Below, piece after piece: positions 1 to 7,519 of a stretch of DNA of 64,000 bases. Position numbers and translations under genes: made by a program. The notes under the pieces are model-generated. The model made no database searches, was not told the origin of the DNA, and saw only the letters and a list, made by a program, of their open reading frames with translations. The stretch is taken from contig NZ_CP107902.1 in the NCBI RefSeq assembly GCF_036013935.1, forward strand, positions 4,249,001 through 4,313,000. The letters run 5' to 3'. How positions within the stretch are numbered: position 1 is the stretch's first letter; each line of letters starts with the position of its first letter. This DNA is from Streptomyces sp. NBC_00461. Lineage in GTDB: Bacteria > Actinomycetota > Actinomycetes > Streptomycetales > Streptomycetaceae.

Positions 1-11
1 GGAGTCGGACC

Positions 12-2354
12 TCACCTGGGGTCGCCGTAGATGATTCCGCGTCCGTTGGTCCCGAAGTAGACGCGACCGTGGACCCGGGGGTCTCCGGTGATGGTGTTGC
101 CGGTCCAGGCGTACTGGTGGCGGTCGTCGTTGATGCGGGTCCAGGTGCGGCCCGCGTCGTCGGAGCGGAAGATGCCGCGCACGCCGTGGATCTTGGAGCT
201 GGTGTAGACGGCGGGGTACTTGGCGCCGGGTGCGGCCTTGCCGAATCCGACGACGTCGCCCTGGTCCACCGCCGTGAACCTGGTGAAGGACGTACCGGAG
301 TCGGTCGACCGCCACATCCCGTACGGCGTGGGGGTGGCGGGCTTGGTGGTGCCGCCGGCCAGCCAGATGTCACCCTCGTGACCCGGGACCGGCTTGAACC
401 GGACGTTGCCCGCGGTGGGCAGACCGGTGGCCGCCGTGGCCGTGAAGCTCTTGCCGCCGTCGGTGCTGAGGTAGAAGACGCCGGAGTCGCAGGCGTAGAA
501 CTTCGCCGGGTTCACGCGGTCGGAGCGTACGGCGGCCCCGGCAGGCAGCCCCTTCGACGCCGTCCAGGTCGCTCCGTGGTCGTCGGACCAGCTGACCGGC
601 GCGCCGGCCGGTGACCACACGATCCGCCTGCCGTCGGCGCTGACGGCGACTGCCTGGTCGTCGACCCCGGCCCCGGTGACGCCGGGCGGCTCACTGCCCG
701 AGGGCGTCCAGGTCGCGCCGCTGTCGGTGGAGATGGCGAAGTGCTGGGTCCAGCCGCTGGTGGGGTTGCCGACCCGCACGATGGTGTGGGGCGCCAGCTC
801 CGCGTAGTCCATGGCCGGGGTCGCGCCGAAGGTCGGGCTGTCGTACATCTTCGGCGCCTTGTGGAGATCCGTGTGCCGGAAGCCGCCGACGTCGCCGACG
901 CCGGAGAAGAGGTGAGCGGCACCTGCGGGCGGGCTGATCACGCAGCCGATCGAGGTCTCCTCCAGGCCCTGCGCCCGCACGGACAGGTGAACCGTGCCGC
1001 CGCTGTCCCAGTCGGTCAGGTTGTCGGCGCCGTAGATCGTCGCGCCGGTTCCGTACATGAAGTGGCCGGAGTCGAAGGGGTCGATCTGGACGGACTCCAT
1101 CATCCAGCCCAGCTTGGGGGTCATCTCGGGCAGCGACGGCGAGGCGTTCCAGGTCAGCCAGGGGGCGGCGGAGATGTCCATGTCGTAGCGCAGGGTGCGC
1201 CCGGAATCCGTGCCCAGCTCCCAGGCGCGGGTCCAGCTCGCGCCGCCGTCGGTGGAGCGGAACAGGAGGCAGTCGGGATACCAGTTGATCTGGGTGGACA
1301 CCATCAGGGTGTCCGGGTTCTGCCGGTCGATGGTCAGGCCGCTGTAGCCGTACTTGTTGTCGTCGCTGGTGGAGGGGACCGGGCTGATGCGGGTCCAGGT
1401 GTCGGTGGCGGTGTCCAGCTTCCACACGTCGCCCTTGGAACCGTCGTAGGGGCCGGCGGTGTTGCTGGTCGCCAGGTACAGGTAGCCACCGGCGTGGTCG
1501 AACACCGCGTGGTGCGGGATGAAGCCGGTGGGCTGCCCGGGCACGCGTTCCCAGGTCACTCCCGCGTCGGTGGACCGGTACAGGATGTTGTCCTTGTCGG
1601 CGACGGTGACGTAGAGGGTCCGGGTGGCCCTGCCCGCTCTGCCGGTGCGCTTGTCGAAGACGACCTGCAGCACGCCCAGGTTGTCGCCGTTGTAACCGTC
1701 GGGGTCCGTGGGGTCGATGACGAAGTTGCCCGGGTTGGGGAAGCTGGTCACCTTCGCGAACGTCCTGCCGTGGTCGGTGCTGCGCCACAGCCCGTGGCCC
1801 CCGCGCACTCCCAGGTACAGGATGCCGTTGCGGTTCGGGTCGATCACCAGCCGCTCGCCGATGCCCCGGCCGGGCATGTTGCCGCCCAGCCGGAACGGCA
1901 GGGCAGTGGACTTCCAGGTGCGGCCGCGGTCGGTCGACCGCAGGATCGCCGCCATGCTCGGGTCCCATTCGGGCATGGTGTAGGTGCCCGCCGCCAGGTA
2001 GACGCGGTCGGGGTCCACCTCGTCGGTGGCGACGCTGATGATGCCGGTGTGTCCGTACTCGTCCCAGCCGATCCAGTCGGTGAGCGGAATCCACCGTTTG
2101 GTCGCCGTGTCCAGCCGGTAGGCGCCGCCGATGTCGGTGCGGGCGTACACGAGTCCGGGCTCGCGCTGGTTGAAGACGATGCCGTGGACGAAACCGCCAC
2201 CGACTATCTCCGCGTTGCGGAAGGTGTACGGCGTGCGTCTGGTCTTTCCGTTCGCGTGAGCAGATGCGGTGGAGGGGGCGAGCACAGGGAGTGCGGCCGC
2301 GGCCGCGCCGGCGGCCAGCAGCCCTCGGCGGGAGAGGTGCGAGTCAGGGGACAT
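12..2354 (-). CDS. Secreted GH74 xyloglucanase-type glycoside hydrolase
   Basis: Product of 780 residues. The N-terminus is a Tat signal (SRRGLLAAG, then an alanine-rich stretch and an ASA cleavage region near residue 32), so the enzyme is exported folded. The rest is two seven-bladed BNR/sortilin-type propellers with repeated S/T-x-D-x-G-x-T-W blades, as in GH74. The two catalytic Asp contexts of the family are visible: ARTDIGGAY (D about 74) and GVGDVGGFRH (D about 487). GH74 enzymes cut the beta-1,4-glucan backbone of xyloglucan. No carbohydrate-binding module is attached. The ATG at 2354 was chosen because AAAGG lies about 12 bases upstream; a TTG two codons earlier is the alternative. 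It is the only intact gene of what was probably a plant-polysaccharide locus; the neighbours upstream are all fragments. Confidence 0.9.
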   Translation of the reverse strand: MSPDSHLSRRGLLAAGAAAAALPVLAPSTASAHANGKTRRTPYTFRNAEIVGGGFVHGIVFNQREPGLVYARTDIGGAYRLDTATKRWIPLTDWIGWDEYGHTGIISVATDEVDPDRVYLAAGTYTMPEWDPSMAAILRSTDRGRTWKSTALPFRLGGNMPGRGIGERLVIDPNRNGILYLGVRGGHGLWRSTDHGRTFAKVTSFPNPGNFVIDPTDPDGYNGDNLGVLQVVFDKRTGRAGRATRTLYVTVADKDNILYRSTDAGVTWERVPGQPTGFIPHHAVFDHAGGYLYLATSNTAGPYDGSKGDVWKLDTATDTWTRISPVPSTSDDNKYGYSGLTIDRQNPDTLMVSTQINWYPDCLLFRSTDGGASWTRAWELGTDSGRTLRYDMDISAAPWLTWNASPSLPEMTPKLGWMMESVQIDPFDSGHFMYGTGATIYGADNLTDWDSGGTVHLSVRAQGLEETSIGCVISPPAGAAHLFSGVGDVGGFRHTDLHKAPKMYDSPTFGATPAMDYAELAPHTIVRVGNPTSGWTQHFAISTDSGATWTPSGSEPPGVTGAGVDDQAVAVSADGRRIVWSPAGAPVSWSDDHGATWTASKGLPAGAAVRSDRVNPAKFYACDSGVFYLSTDGGKSFTATAATGLPTAGNVRFKPVPGHEGDIWLAGGTTKPATPTPYGMWRSTDSGTSFTRFTAVDQGDVVGFGKAAPGAKYPAVYTSSKIHGVRGIFRSDDAGRTWTRINDDRHQYAWTGNTITGDPRVHGRVYFGTNGRGIIYGDPR

Positions 2355-2599
2355 CGGCAAGTCATGCCTTTCTGATGTGGACCGGTGGCCGTCGTGCCCA
2401 GGAGGAGCGAGCCAACGGCCCTGCGGTCAGGGGACTGGTGGTGTCCACTCGAAGCTGGAGCAGACGATGTGGTGGTCGCCACCGACGCGGCGGTCACCGG
2501 GGTCGGGGCGGAAGCCGGGGATCACCGGGTTGGCCACGGTGGCGTACGCCCGCAATGTCCTGACACTCCGTCAATCCCTTCCGGTGGGGGTAAGCGCGC

Positions 2600-3240
2600 T
2601 CAGGGTGCGTCCGGCGCTACGTGGCCGAGGCGGAGCAGTACCGCGGACGGGGCTGTGGGAAGCGTCAGCGTGAGGTCGGCGGTGTCGCGGTTCCAGGAGG
2701 AGACGGCCTGGGTCGCGGCGGGGTAGAGCACCTCGACGTCAACCGCGTGGCCGCGGAGGTGAGTCAGAGGAAGAGCCGTGGTGGCCTCGGTCCCGGGGCG
2801 GCGCCAGACGGTGAGGAACGTGGTGGTGGGTGTGTGCAGGGCGAGGGCGAGCCATGGGTCGTCCCAGGCCGGCAGCCCGAGCGGCCACGCGGGGACGGCC
2901 TGGGCCAGGTCGGCTCGGATGGTCTTGTACACGGTTACGGCCTCGTGGACGAGCGCGCGGGCCTGCGGGCGCAGTTCCGGGAGCAGCCCGGAGAGATGCA
3001 TACGGCCGAGCAGAGCGTTGGCCATGGTGAAGGCCACCTCGTCCGCCGAGTCCTCCGGCAGCGGCTAGGACCAGACGGCGCCCTGCTCGGGGTGACGGCG
3101 GTGGGCGCGGAGGCGGCGATGGGCGCGTAGAGCTGGAGGTTCTGCTGGTCGCTGGTGGACTGCAGTTGCAGCCGGGACAGCAGGGCGTGGTCCCAGCGCA
3201 TGCCGCCGGAGGAGCAGTTCTCCTCCGCCCGCGCAGCCGT
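2600..3240 (-). pseudogene. C-terminal remnant of GH36 alpha-galactosidase
   Basis: Two reading frames together give the end of a GH36-type alpha-galactosidase. The first has ENCSSGGMRWD (the conserved ENCSxGG region), followed by LSRLQLQSTSDQQN and YAPIAASAP. After a frameshift with an in-frame stop near 3060-3100, the second gives ADEVAFTMANALLGRMHLSG and a C-terminal beta-sandwich region. Most of the barrel is missing. The upstream junction near 3240 passes directly into a fragment of a different glycosidase family. Non-functional remnant. Confidence 0.75.
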
Positions 3241-3410
3241 CCCGCAGGGCCAGGTTTCGGCTCCGGCCCGGGACTGCCGCCGCATGAAGGGGACACCCCG
3301 CGAACCGCGTGCGATGTGGCCGGGTGTGTGGCGCAGGACGTCCCCAGGCTCCTTGGCGAGGACCCGATCACGGTCGTTGTCGGTGCTGGTGCCGTGCTCC
3401 ATCAGCAGCC
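3241..3410 (-). pseudogene. Internal fragment of GH42 beta-galactosidase
   Basis: About 55 codons, in the same frame as the downstream GH36 piece, contain LLMEHGTSTDN, AKEPGDVLRHTPGHIARGS and RQSRAGAETW. These match the GH42 pattern LMEHSTSAVNW ... RNSLxHVARGxDGVxFFQWRxSRxGAE. Both ends are missing and several conserved residues have changed. It is sandwiched between a lipoprotein N-terminus and a GH36 C-terminus, so it is a recombination relic. Confidence 0.6.
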
Positions 3411-3424
3411 GGAGTGAGGGCGGT

Positions 3425-3607
3425 GTACCTGCCGCCTTTGCCGGGCACATGGGCGGGCAGCGTCTTCTTCAGGCCCGCTGTGCCGTTCCCGTCGGTCTGC
3501 TGAGGCCCGCCGTCTCCGCACGCGGAGGGCACAGAGGCCATCGCGACCCCTCCCGCCACGACGGCGGCTCTGCCGACGAAGCGTCTGCGGTTCAACTCGT
3601 TTCTCAT
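3425..3607 (-). pseudogene. N-terminus of a sugar-ABC solute-binding lipoprotein
   Basis: The ATG at 3607 opens MRNELNRRRFVGRAAVV with a twin-arginine-like and hydrophobic signal, then a lipobox-like SVPSAC whose Cys would be lipidated, and TLPAHVPGKGG, resembling the start of Streptomyces extracellular solute-binding proteins. Similarity stops after about 60 residues, where the GH42 fragment begins in another frame. A LacI-type palindrome lies about 30 bases upstream, consistent with a former sugar-inducible transporter gene. The gene is truncated. Confidence 0.6.
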
Positions 3608-3634
3608 GACGGCGGCCCTTCCCCGAAGAGGGTG

Positions 3635-3648
3635 TCGAAGCGCTTCAC
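3635..3648. promoter_or_regulatory. LacI-family operator-like palindrome
   Basis: The sequence tcGAAGCGCTTCac contains a perfect 10-base palindrome (3637-3646) of the CGCG/GCGC-centred type bound by LacI-family sugar repressors. It sits just upstream of the truncated solute-binding protein gene. No LacI-family regulator gene is in the window. Confidence 0.55.
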
Positions 3649-3753
3649 TGGCGGCGAACGCTAACGGCGCATTTCACGCGGAACAAGAGGGCCCACAAGA
3701 AGAAATTTTCTTGCATTCCAGTCATTGACAATCCGACAGAAGCGGTGGCAGCG

Positions 3754-3767
3754 TCGAAGCGCTTCAA
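3754..3767. promoter_or_regulatory. Second LacI-type palindrome
   Basis: The sequence GTCGAAGCGCTTCAAC has the same 10-base core (3756-3765) as the site at 3637. It lies upstream of the GH3 N-terminal fragment on the plus strand. Together the two sites frame a divergent promoter region of a lost carbohydrate locus. Confidence 0.55.
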
Positions 3768-3800
3768 CACTCTGTACCAGCCCGCTTAGAGGTCATCCTC

Positions 3801-3900
3801 GTGCGTTCTCCGTCCCTGCCTGCCGCCGAGAGGCTTCCGTTCCGCACCGCCGCGCTGCCGATGGGCAAGCGCATCGACGATCTGCTCGGTCGGCTGCCGA
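3801..3900 (+). pseudogene. N-terminal fragment of GH3-type glycosidase
   Basis: A GTG at 3801 opens a frame with LPFRTAALPMGKRIDDLLGR, matching the usual GH3 beginning (PYRDPALPxxxRVDDLLGRMTLEEK). Similarity ends exactly where TLEEK would follow, and the next bases run into a third palindrome-bearing upstream region. About 33 codons remain. Confidence 0.5.
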
Positions 3901-3913
3901 CGCTCACCCTCTC

Positions 3914-3921
3914 AAGCGCTT
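3914..3921. promoter_or_regulatory. Third, shorter AAGCGCTT palindrome
   Basis: AAGCGCTT matches the inner part of the two LacI-type sites upstream. It lies 131 bases before the ATG of the SGNH-hydrolase fragment, so it may be the operator that travelled with that gene. An 8-base palindrome alone is weak evidence. Confidence 0.35.
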
Positions 3922-4052
3922 CCCCACCACGCCGTTCTGCCAGTACGTCAGGCGGCCGCCGATGCCAACGGGACGACACAGCAGCCGAGTTGCCGACACG
4001 AACGGCGAGCAGCCCCCAGATTCAGCGCTCACTCGCAGAAGAGGACGTCTGC

Positions 4053-4239
4053 ATGAGAAAGCCTTGGATCCTGCCCCTCATCACGCTGGTCACTGCCGCG
4101 CTCGGGATGACGGCAGCAGGTGTGGCACCTGCCTCCGCCGCCTCGAACACGCCTTTACGGGTCATGCCGTTGGGCGACTCCATAACCTGGGGGGGTGGGA
4201 AGCAGTACGGGCAACGGCTACCGGGGTCCGTTGTGGAAA
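4053..4239 (+). pseudogene. N-terminus of secreted SGNH/GDSL hydrolase
   Basis: The ATG at 4053 opens a Sec-type signal peptide (MRKPWILPLITLVTAALG, cleavage near ASAA), then TPLRVMPLGDSITWG, the block-I nucleophile motif GDSI of SGNH esterases. A G-run near 4190 shifts the frame; the expected continuation SSTGNGYRGPLW is still readable in another frame to about 4239. There the sequence changes abruptly into an oxidoreductase. The rest of the esterase is missing. Confidence 0.65.
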
Positions 4240-4241
4240 GG

Positions 4242-4781
4242 GTGTTGGTCACCGGGGCCTCCGGCGGGGTCGGCCGGTTCGCCGTCCAGCTGGCGGCGCG
4301 GGCCGGTGCTCACGTGATTGCGTCCGTGGGCTCGGCAGCCCGCGGGGAGGGGCTGGCCGAGGCCGGCGCCAACGAGGTGCTGATCGGACTGGACGGACTC
4401 CAGCGACCGGTCGACGTGGTTATCGACAGCGTCGGCGGACCTCAACTGGTCGCGGCATGGAACCTGCTCAGTCCCGGGGGCAGCGTGCAGAGCGTCGGCT
4501 GGACATCCGGGGAGCCGGCAGTCTTTCCGCCGTATGCGACCGTCGGCCCGGCAAAGTCGCTGACCTCCTTCGTCATCGAGGGCGGAGTCGGCGCGGACCT
4601 GGCGGTTCTCACGGAGCTGGCCGCTGAGGGGTTCCTCACCGTCGAGATCGGCTGGCAAGGATCCTGGGACCGCTTCGACGAGGCCTCCAAGGCCCTCCGC
4701 GGGCGCCGTGTCTCCGGAAAAGCGGTGCTGGCGGTGGCATCCGGTGAACTGCATGCCCCGGTACCTTCTCTGCAGGATTAG
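4242..4781 (+). pseudogene. C-terminal half of zinc-type MDR alcohol dehydrogenase/quinone oxidoreductase
   Basis: The segment has the Rossmann start VLVTGASGGVGRFAVQLA (GxGGVG nucleotide-binding motif), then VDVVIDSVGG, LLSPGGSVQSVG and the family ending RRVSGKAVLAVAS. It corresponds to the NADP-binding half of a medium-chain dehydrogenase. The catalytic N-terminal half is absent. By chance it is in frame with the signal peptide of the upstream SGNH fragment, so one open frame (4053-4781) encodes a chimera of an exported leader and half a dehydrogenase, with about 12 non-homologous residues at its end. Confidence 0.7.
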
Positions 4782-4925
4782 GAGGGTGACCCGACCCATG
4801 GCGTCACCGACGGCCAGACGGGTGCCTTCGCGACTGAACGCCACGACGCTGATCGTCTCGTCGCCGAGTACACGTGACTCCATGCGTCCCCGGCGCAGGT
4901 CGGCGACCAAGCCCTCCTGCGTCAC
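4781..4925 (-). pseudogene. WD40-repeat fragment
   Basis: About 48 codons read VADLRRGRMESRVLGD, ISVVAFSREGTRLAVGD and GRVTLL, one complete WD40-type blade, as found in Streptomyces NB-ARC/WD40 proteins. No start, no neighbouring blades and no stop of its own are recognisable. It abuts the end of the dehydrogenase fragment. Confidence 0.45.
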
Positions 4926-5427
4926 ACGCTGCCGTTGCCGGGGCGCAGGACCCTGCGCGCGGTCCCACTCGTCGGCTGAGGACGCGGACCGGCTGCTGCC
5001 TACCGTCTTCTCAGGGGATTCCGCCAGGACAGCGAGTCACCACTCCCGCTTCGACCAGTGCTACCCGCACAAGCACGTCCCTACCTACGGCGCCAACACC
5101 GCCCTCCTGATCTACATCGGCTACGCCTGGGTCGACAACTCCATCACCCGAGGCCTGGCCCATGGGCAATACGACCTCGCGGCCTGACCCCGTCATCCTC
5201 ACGGTCGGACGCCCGGCCCTGGGCTCCCACACCGGGCTGTCTGCCCGATCTGCCTTGCCACCCGGCAGCCGGCAAGACCAACGCCTCAGACACACCAGCG
5301 CCAGCCGCTACACTGTGGGCGGTGGCACGGCTGCACGCCAGCCATGCCGCCACACCCTGCCGGGAGCACGTCTGACGCCCGCACCATCTGGGCAATAGTT
5401 TTCAGACACGTTTTCCGACAGATCCCC
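4926..5427. other. Stretch without a recognisable gene before the tRNA
   Basis: No credible gene was found. A plus-strand frame ending at 5187 contains YGANTALLIYIGYAWVDNS, which looks protein-like but is not recognised; it may be another gene fragment, continuing the decayed zone to the left. The last 200 bases hold nothing identifiable. Confidence 0.4.
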
Positions 5428-5503
5428 GCCTTCGTAGCTCAGGGGATAGAGCACCGCTCTCCTAAAGCGGGTGTCGCAGGTTCGAATCCTGCCGGGGGCA
5501 CCA
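5428..5503 (+). tRNA. tRNA-Arg (anticodon CCT)
   Basis: A full cloverleaf is readable: acceptor GCCTTCG pairing with CGGGGGC, TA at positions 8-9, D-arm GCTCAGGGGATAGAGC, anticodon arm with loop CTCCTAA (anticodon CCT), T-arm GCAGG-TTCGAAT-CCTGC, discriminator A and an encoded CCA. Its 3' part (5459-5501) is repeated at three downstream places and is the apparent integration target of mobile elements. Confidence 0.95.
5459..5501. repeat. att core, copy 1 (inside the tRNA-Arg 3' half)
   Basis: These 43 bases, from the anticodon loop to the discriminator, are identical to 13302-13344. They match 42820-42860 over 41 bases and 54092-54134 with one difference. Re-forming the 3' end of a tRNA gene is the usual outcome of tyrosine-integrase integration in Streptomyces, so this is the attL-type end of the island. 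Confidence 0.85.
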
Positions 5504-5523
5504 CAAAGCTGCAGGTCAGCACA

Positions 5524-5562
5524 CTGAAGGCCTTCCAGGGAAACTCTTTGGAAGGCCTTCAG
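5524..5562. terminator. Hairpin after the tRNA
   Basis: CTGAAGGCCTTCC and GGAAGGCCTTCAG form a perfect 13-bp stem around a 13-base loop, about 20 bases after the tRNA. It probably terminates the tRNA transcript; there is no clear U-tract. Confidence 0.6.
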
Positions 5563-5570
5563 GCATGCAA

Positions 5571-5588
5571 TGGGAACGCCTTGGGAAC
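5571..5588. repeat. Paired TGGGAAC direct repeats (probable integrase arm sites)
   Basis: TGGGAAC occurs at 5571 and 5582, exactly 11 bases apart. The same pair with the same spacing occurs at 13155 and 13166, just inside the other end of segment A, plus an inverted copy at 13138. Paired repeats about one helical turn apart near both att cores are what arm-type integrase binding sites look like. Confidence 0.5.
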
Positions 5589-5726
5589 ATCGAACTGGAC
5601 ATTGCTCATATTTCTGACATTTTTGCGCTTCCGGGGTCACTCATCGACCACTTCGGGGTCCCCGTAGTACTCGCTGCGAAAACAACCGATACCGCTGACC
5701 AGCAGGGATGCGGCCCGGATCACTGA

Positions 5727-5938
5727 TCAGTCTTTGTGGCTGGTGCGCTCGCGGTGCTTGCGTAGCTCTCGGTACAGCGTGGAGCGGCTGACGCAGAGTT
5801 CGGCGGCGACCTGCTCGGGGATCGCGCCGTCCTCGATCCGCTGGGCGGCCTCGGCCCGGTTTGGTGGCGTTCAGCTTCGCCGGGCGTCCGGTCGGCAGTC
5901 CCCGGGCCTCCTTGGCGGCGCGGAACCTGCGTCAGCGG
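5727..5938 (-). pseudogene. C-terminal remnant of serine resolvase/invertase
   Basis: With one frame change the minus strand reads EARGLPTGRPAKLNATK, then EAAQRIEDGAIPEQVAAELC and VSRSTLYRELRKH, the HTH_7 DNA-binding tail of resolvase/DNA-invertase proteins. The catalytic serine domain is missing. It abuts an ISAzo13 transposase start at about 5938. Confidence 0.65.
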
Positions 5939-6062
5939 CGCCATGCACCAGCACGCGAGCCTCCACGGCCGTCAACAGCCGTTGCTGCCGCTCGTCCAGA
6001 TGTGGGAGCAACACCGCGAACTTCACGGCGAGTTGGTCACGAGTCTCGTCCGGGATGCGCAT
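5939..6062 (-). mobile_element. N-terminal fragment of ISAzo13-family transposase
   Basis: The ATG at 6062 opens MRIPDETRDQLAVKFAVLLP, HLDERQQRLL and VEARVL, matching the start of ISAzo13-type transposases (FAxLLPHLDERQRRLLxGAEA). Only about 40 codons remain before the sequence switches to the resolvase remnant. No terminal inverted repeats could be recognised. Confidence 0.65.
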
Positions 6063-6240
6063 ACCACACCAACAAGCATCAGGACGGGAAGCAACACCTT
6101 GATTCCCTGCAAGCCCCTAGCTGGGCAAAGAAGGAACGCAGTGGCCCGCGACGTCCTCGTCTGCGCGGTTCGATCTTGCATCTTCCATGTAGCACCACTG
6201 CTCAAGCTGACCGGACGGCCGGTGATTAAAATCGTCTCTC

Positions 6241-6600
6241 ATGTCGAAGCCTGACGAACTGCTCGTTGACGTCGCCGCCCTGGTGGAGTCCGGGCACAGC
6301 AATCAGATGTCTCTGACCGTGGTCGCCGGTGGTGCTGTTATCACGGGTCGGCTGGCTCCCGAAGCCGTCTGGAGGCAGCGGGTGTCGGAGGTTCTGGCGG
6401 ACTCGGCCCGCCTGAGCGATTTCTCCGCCGCCTTCACCGCTACTGCGCGCAAGGAGGGGCCGCCCACACATCTGCATTTCCATGTGGCGCGGATTCTGCA
6501 GGGCACGGTGGGGATCCCGGAGACGGGCGGGATGTACCGCGTGGCGATCGAGGACGTCAGTGCCTGGACCATGGGCGACTTCAGCTACTCCGACCACTGA
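6241..6600 (+). CDS. Small protein resembling gas-vesicle accessory protein GvpU
   Basis: Product of 119 residues, no signal or membrane segment. The pattern matches my memory of GvpU: an early beta-rich MSLTVVAGGAVITGRL (compare a SLNVNGAVISG segment), a middle HLHFHVARI, and an ending YRVAIEDVSAWTMGDFS (compare WRGKLSGVEGFSLGK). No other gas-vesicle gene is nearby, so it would be an orphan. The match is distant; 'conserved hypothetical' is the safe alternative. It is convergent with the next gene, and a strong hairpin separates them. Confidence 0.5.
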   Translation: MSKPDELLVDVAALVESGHSNQMSLTVVAGGAVITGRLAPEAVWRQRVSEVLADSARLSDFSAAFTATARKEGPPTHLHFHVARILQGTVGIPETGGMYRVAIEDVSAWTMGDFSYSDH

Positions 6601-6629
6601 CCCCTGCCGCGTGTGGAAGCCGCTGGTAT

Positions 6630-6672
6630 GCGTTGAGGGCCCGACCGGTGCATGCCGGTCGGGCCCTCAACG
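6630..6672. terminator. Bidirectional terminator hairpin
   Basis: GCGTTGAGGGCCCGACCGG and its exact complement form a 19-bp perfect stem with a six-base loop (6630-6672), between the convergent genes ending at 6600 and 6706. A TTTT follows on the plus strand. Confidence 0.8.
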
Positions 6673-6705
6673 CTGTTTTGGCGGCGGCTCGCGCCTGCCC
6701 GTCGG

Positions 6706-7017
6706 TCAGACGACCGCGGGGGCGCCGAGCATCGCGGAAGCGTGTTGGAACGGGTTGAGGACGCGCCTGGGCACGGCGGCCTTGGGAAGCCCGCGGCAGG
6801 TGAAGCCGAGCTGGGTCATGGCCCGGAGGACTTCGCCGGCGCTGAAATCGCGGCGGTCCTGGCGCGTGACGACCTGGCCGACCTGCTTGACGGGGTAGGT
6901 GCGGCGGCCGATGATCACGGACTCGCCGAAGACCTGCTCGGGCCTGATGCCCTTCATCGATTCCAGGACGCCGCTCTTGGTGAGGTCGAACGGGAAGCGG
7001 GCGATGACACAGCGCAT
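6706..7017 (-). CDS. Conserved hypothetical protein (103 aa)
   Basis: Product begins MRCVIARFPFDLTKSGVLES and contains VFGESVIIGRRTYPVKQVGQ and DFSAGEVLRAMTQLGFTCRG. The ATG at 7017 follows a GAGG. The family is unnamed to me. It is the last gene of a minus-strand group with the CBS protein and DEAD-box helicase, and its compact, basic, soluble character would fit RNA or nucleoid binding, though that is inferred from context only. Confidence 0.6.
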   Translation of the reverse strand: MRCVIARFPFDLTKSGVLESMKGIRPEQVFGESVIIGRRTYPVKQVGQVVTRQDRRDFSAGEVLRAMTQLGFTCRGLPKAAVPRRVLNPFQHASAMLGAPAVV

Positions 7018-7071
7018 GATGCCTCACAAGGAGAAGAACGAACTGGGATGGTTCTGCCGTGGTGAGGCGGT

Positions 7072-7473
7072 TCAGCCGGCAAGGGCGAGGACGCCCAGAG
7101 CACTGCCTTGTTCGTCGACGACAGGCAGGGCATCGAGCCGGCGGCAGCGCATGGCGTGCTCGGCTTCGGCCATCGAGGTCTCGGGCGAGGTGAACGGCAG
7201 GCGGTCGCCGAGGATGTCGCGCAGCTGGACCCGGTCCGTGTACGCGGAGCTGTCGCGGACTGCGGCGAGCTGGGCCTGGGTGACCAGTTGGGTGCACAGG
7301 TCGTCGTTGTCGCAGACGAGCAGGTGCCCACTGCGGGCGCTGTCCATGACGGACAGGGCGACCTCGATGGTCATGTCGTCGCAGACCTGCGGTGCGCCTG
7401 TGTCCATGTCGGCCGCCGTCCTGTGTACGGGGGTGGCATTCGCCGAGCGGGGCTGCATCTGAATAAGCGTCAC
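7072..7473 (-). CDS. CBS-domain protein
   Basis: Product of 133 residues with a CBS pair: an N-terminal half around DMTIEVALSVMDSARSGHLL and a C-terminal half ending AMRCRRLDALPVVDEQGSAL, then GVLALAG. CBS pairs bind adenosyl ligands and act as energy or redox sensors. The GTG at 7473 was chosen because AGGAGG is placed 7 bases upstream; the frame stays open further 5' without a ribosome site. It lies 46 bases downstream of the DEAD-box helicase, on the same strand. Confidence 0.7.
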   Translation of the reverse strand: MTLIQMQPRSANATPVHRTAADMDTGAPQVCDDMTIEVALSVMDSARSGHLLVCDNDDLCTQLVTQAQLAAVRDSSAYTDRVQLRDILGDRLPFTSPETSMAEAEHAMRCRRLDALPVVDEQGSALGVLALAG

Positions 7474-7519
7474 AACGTGCCTCCTGCAGAGATGGGTCAG
7501 TTTCCTGATCACGAAGGTT

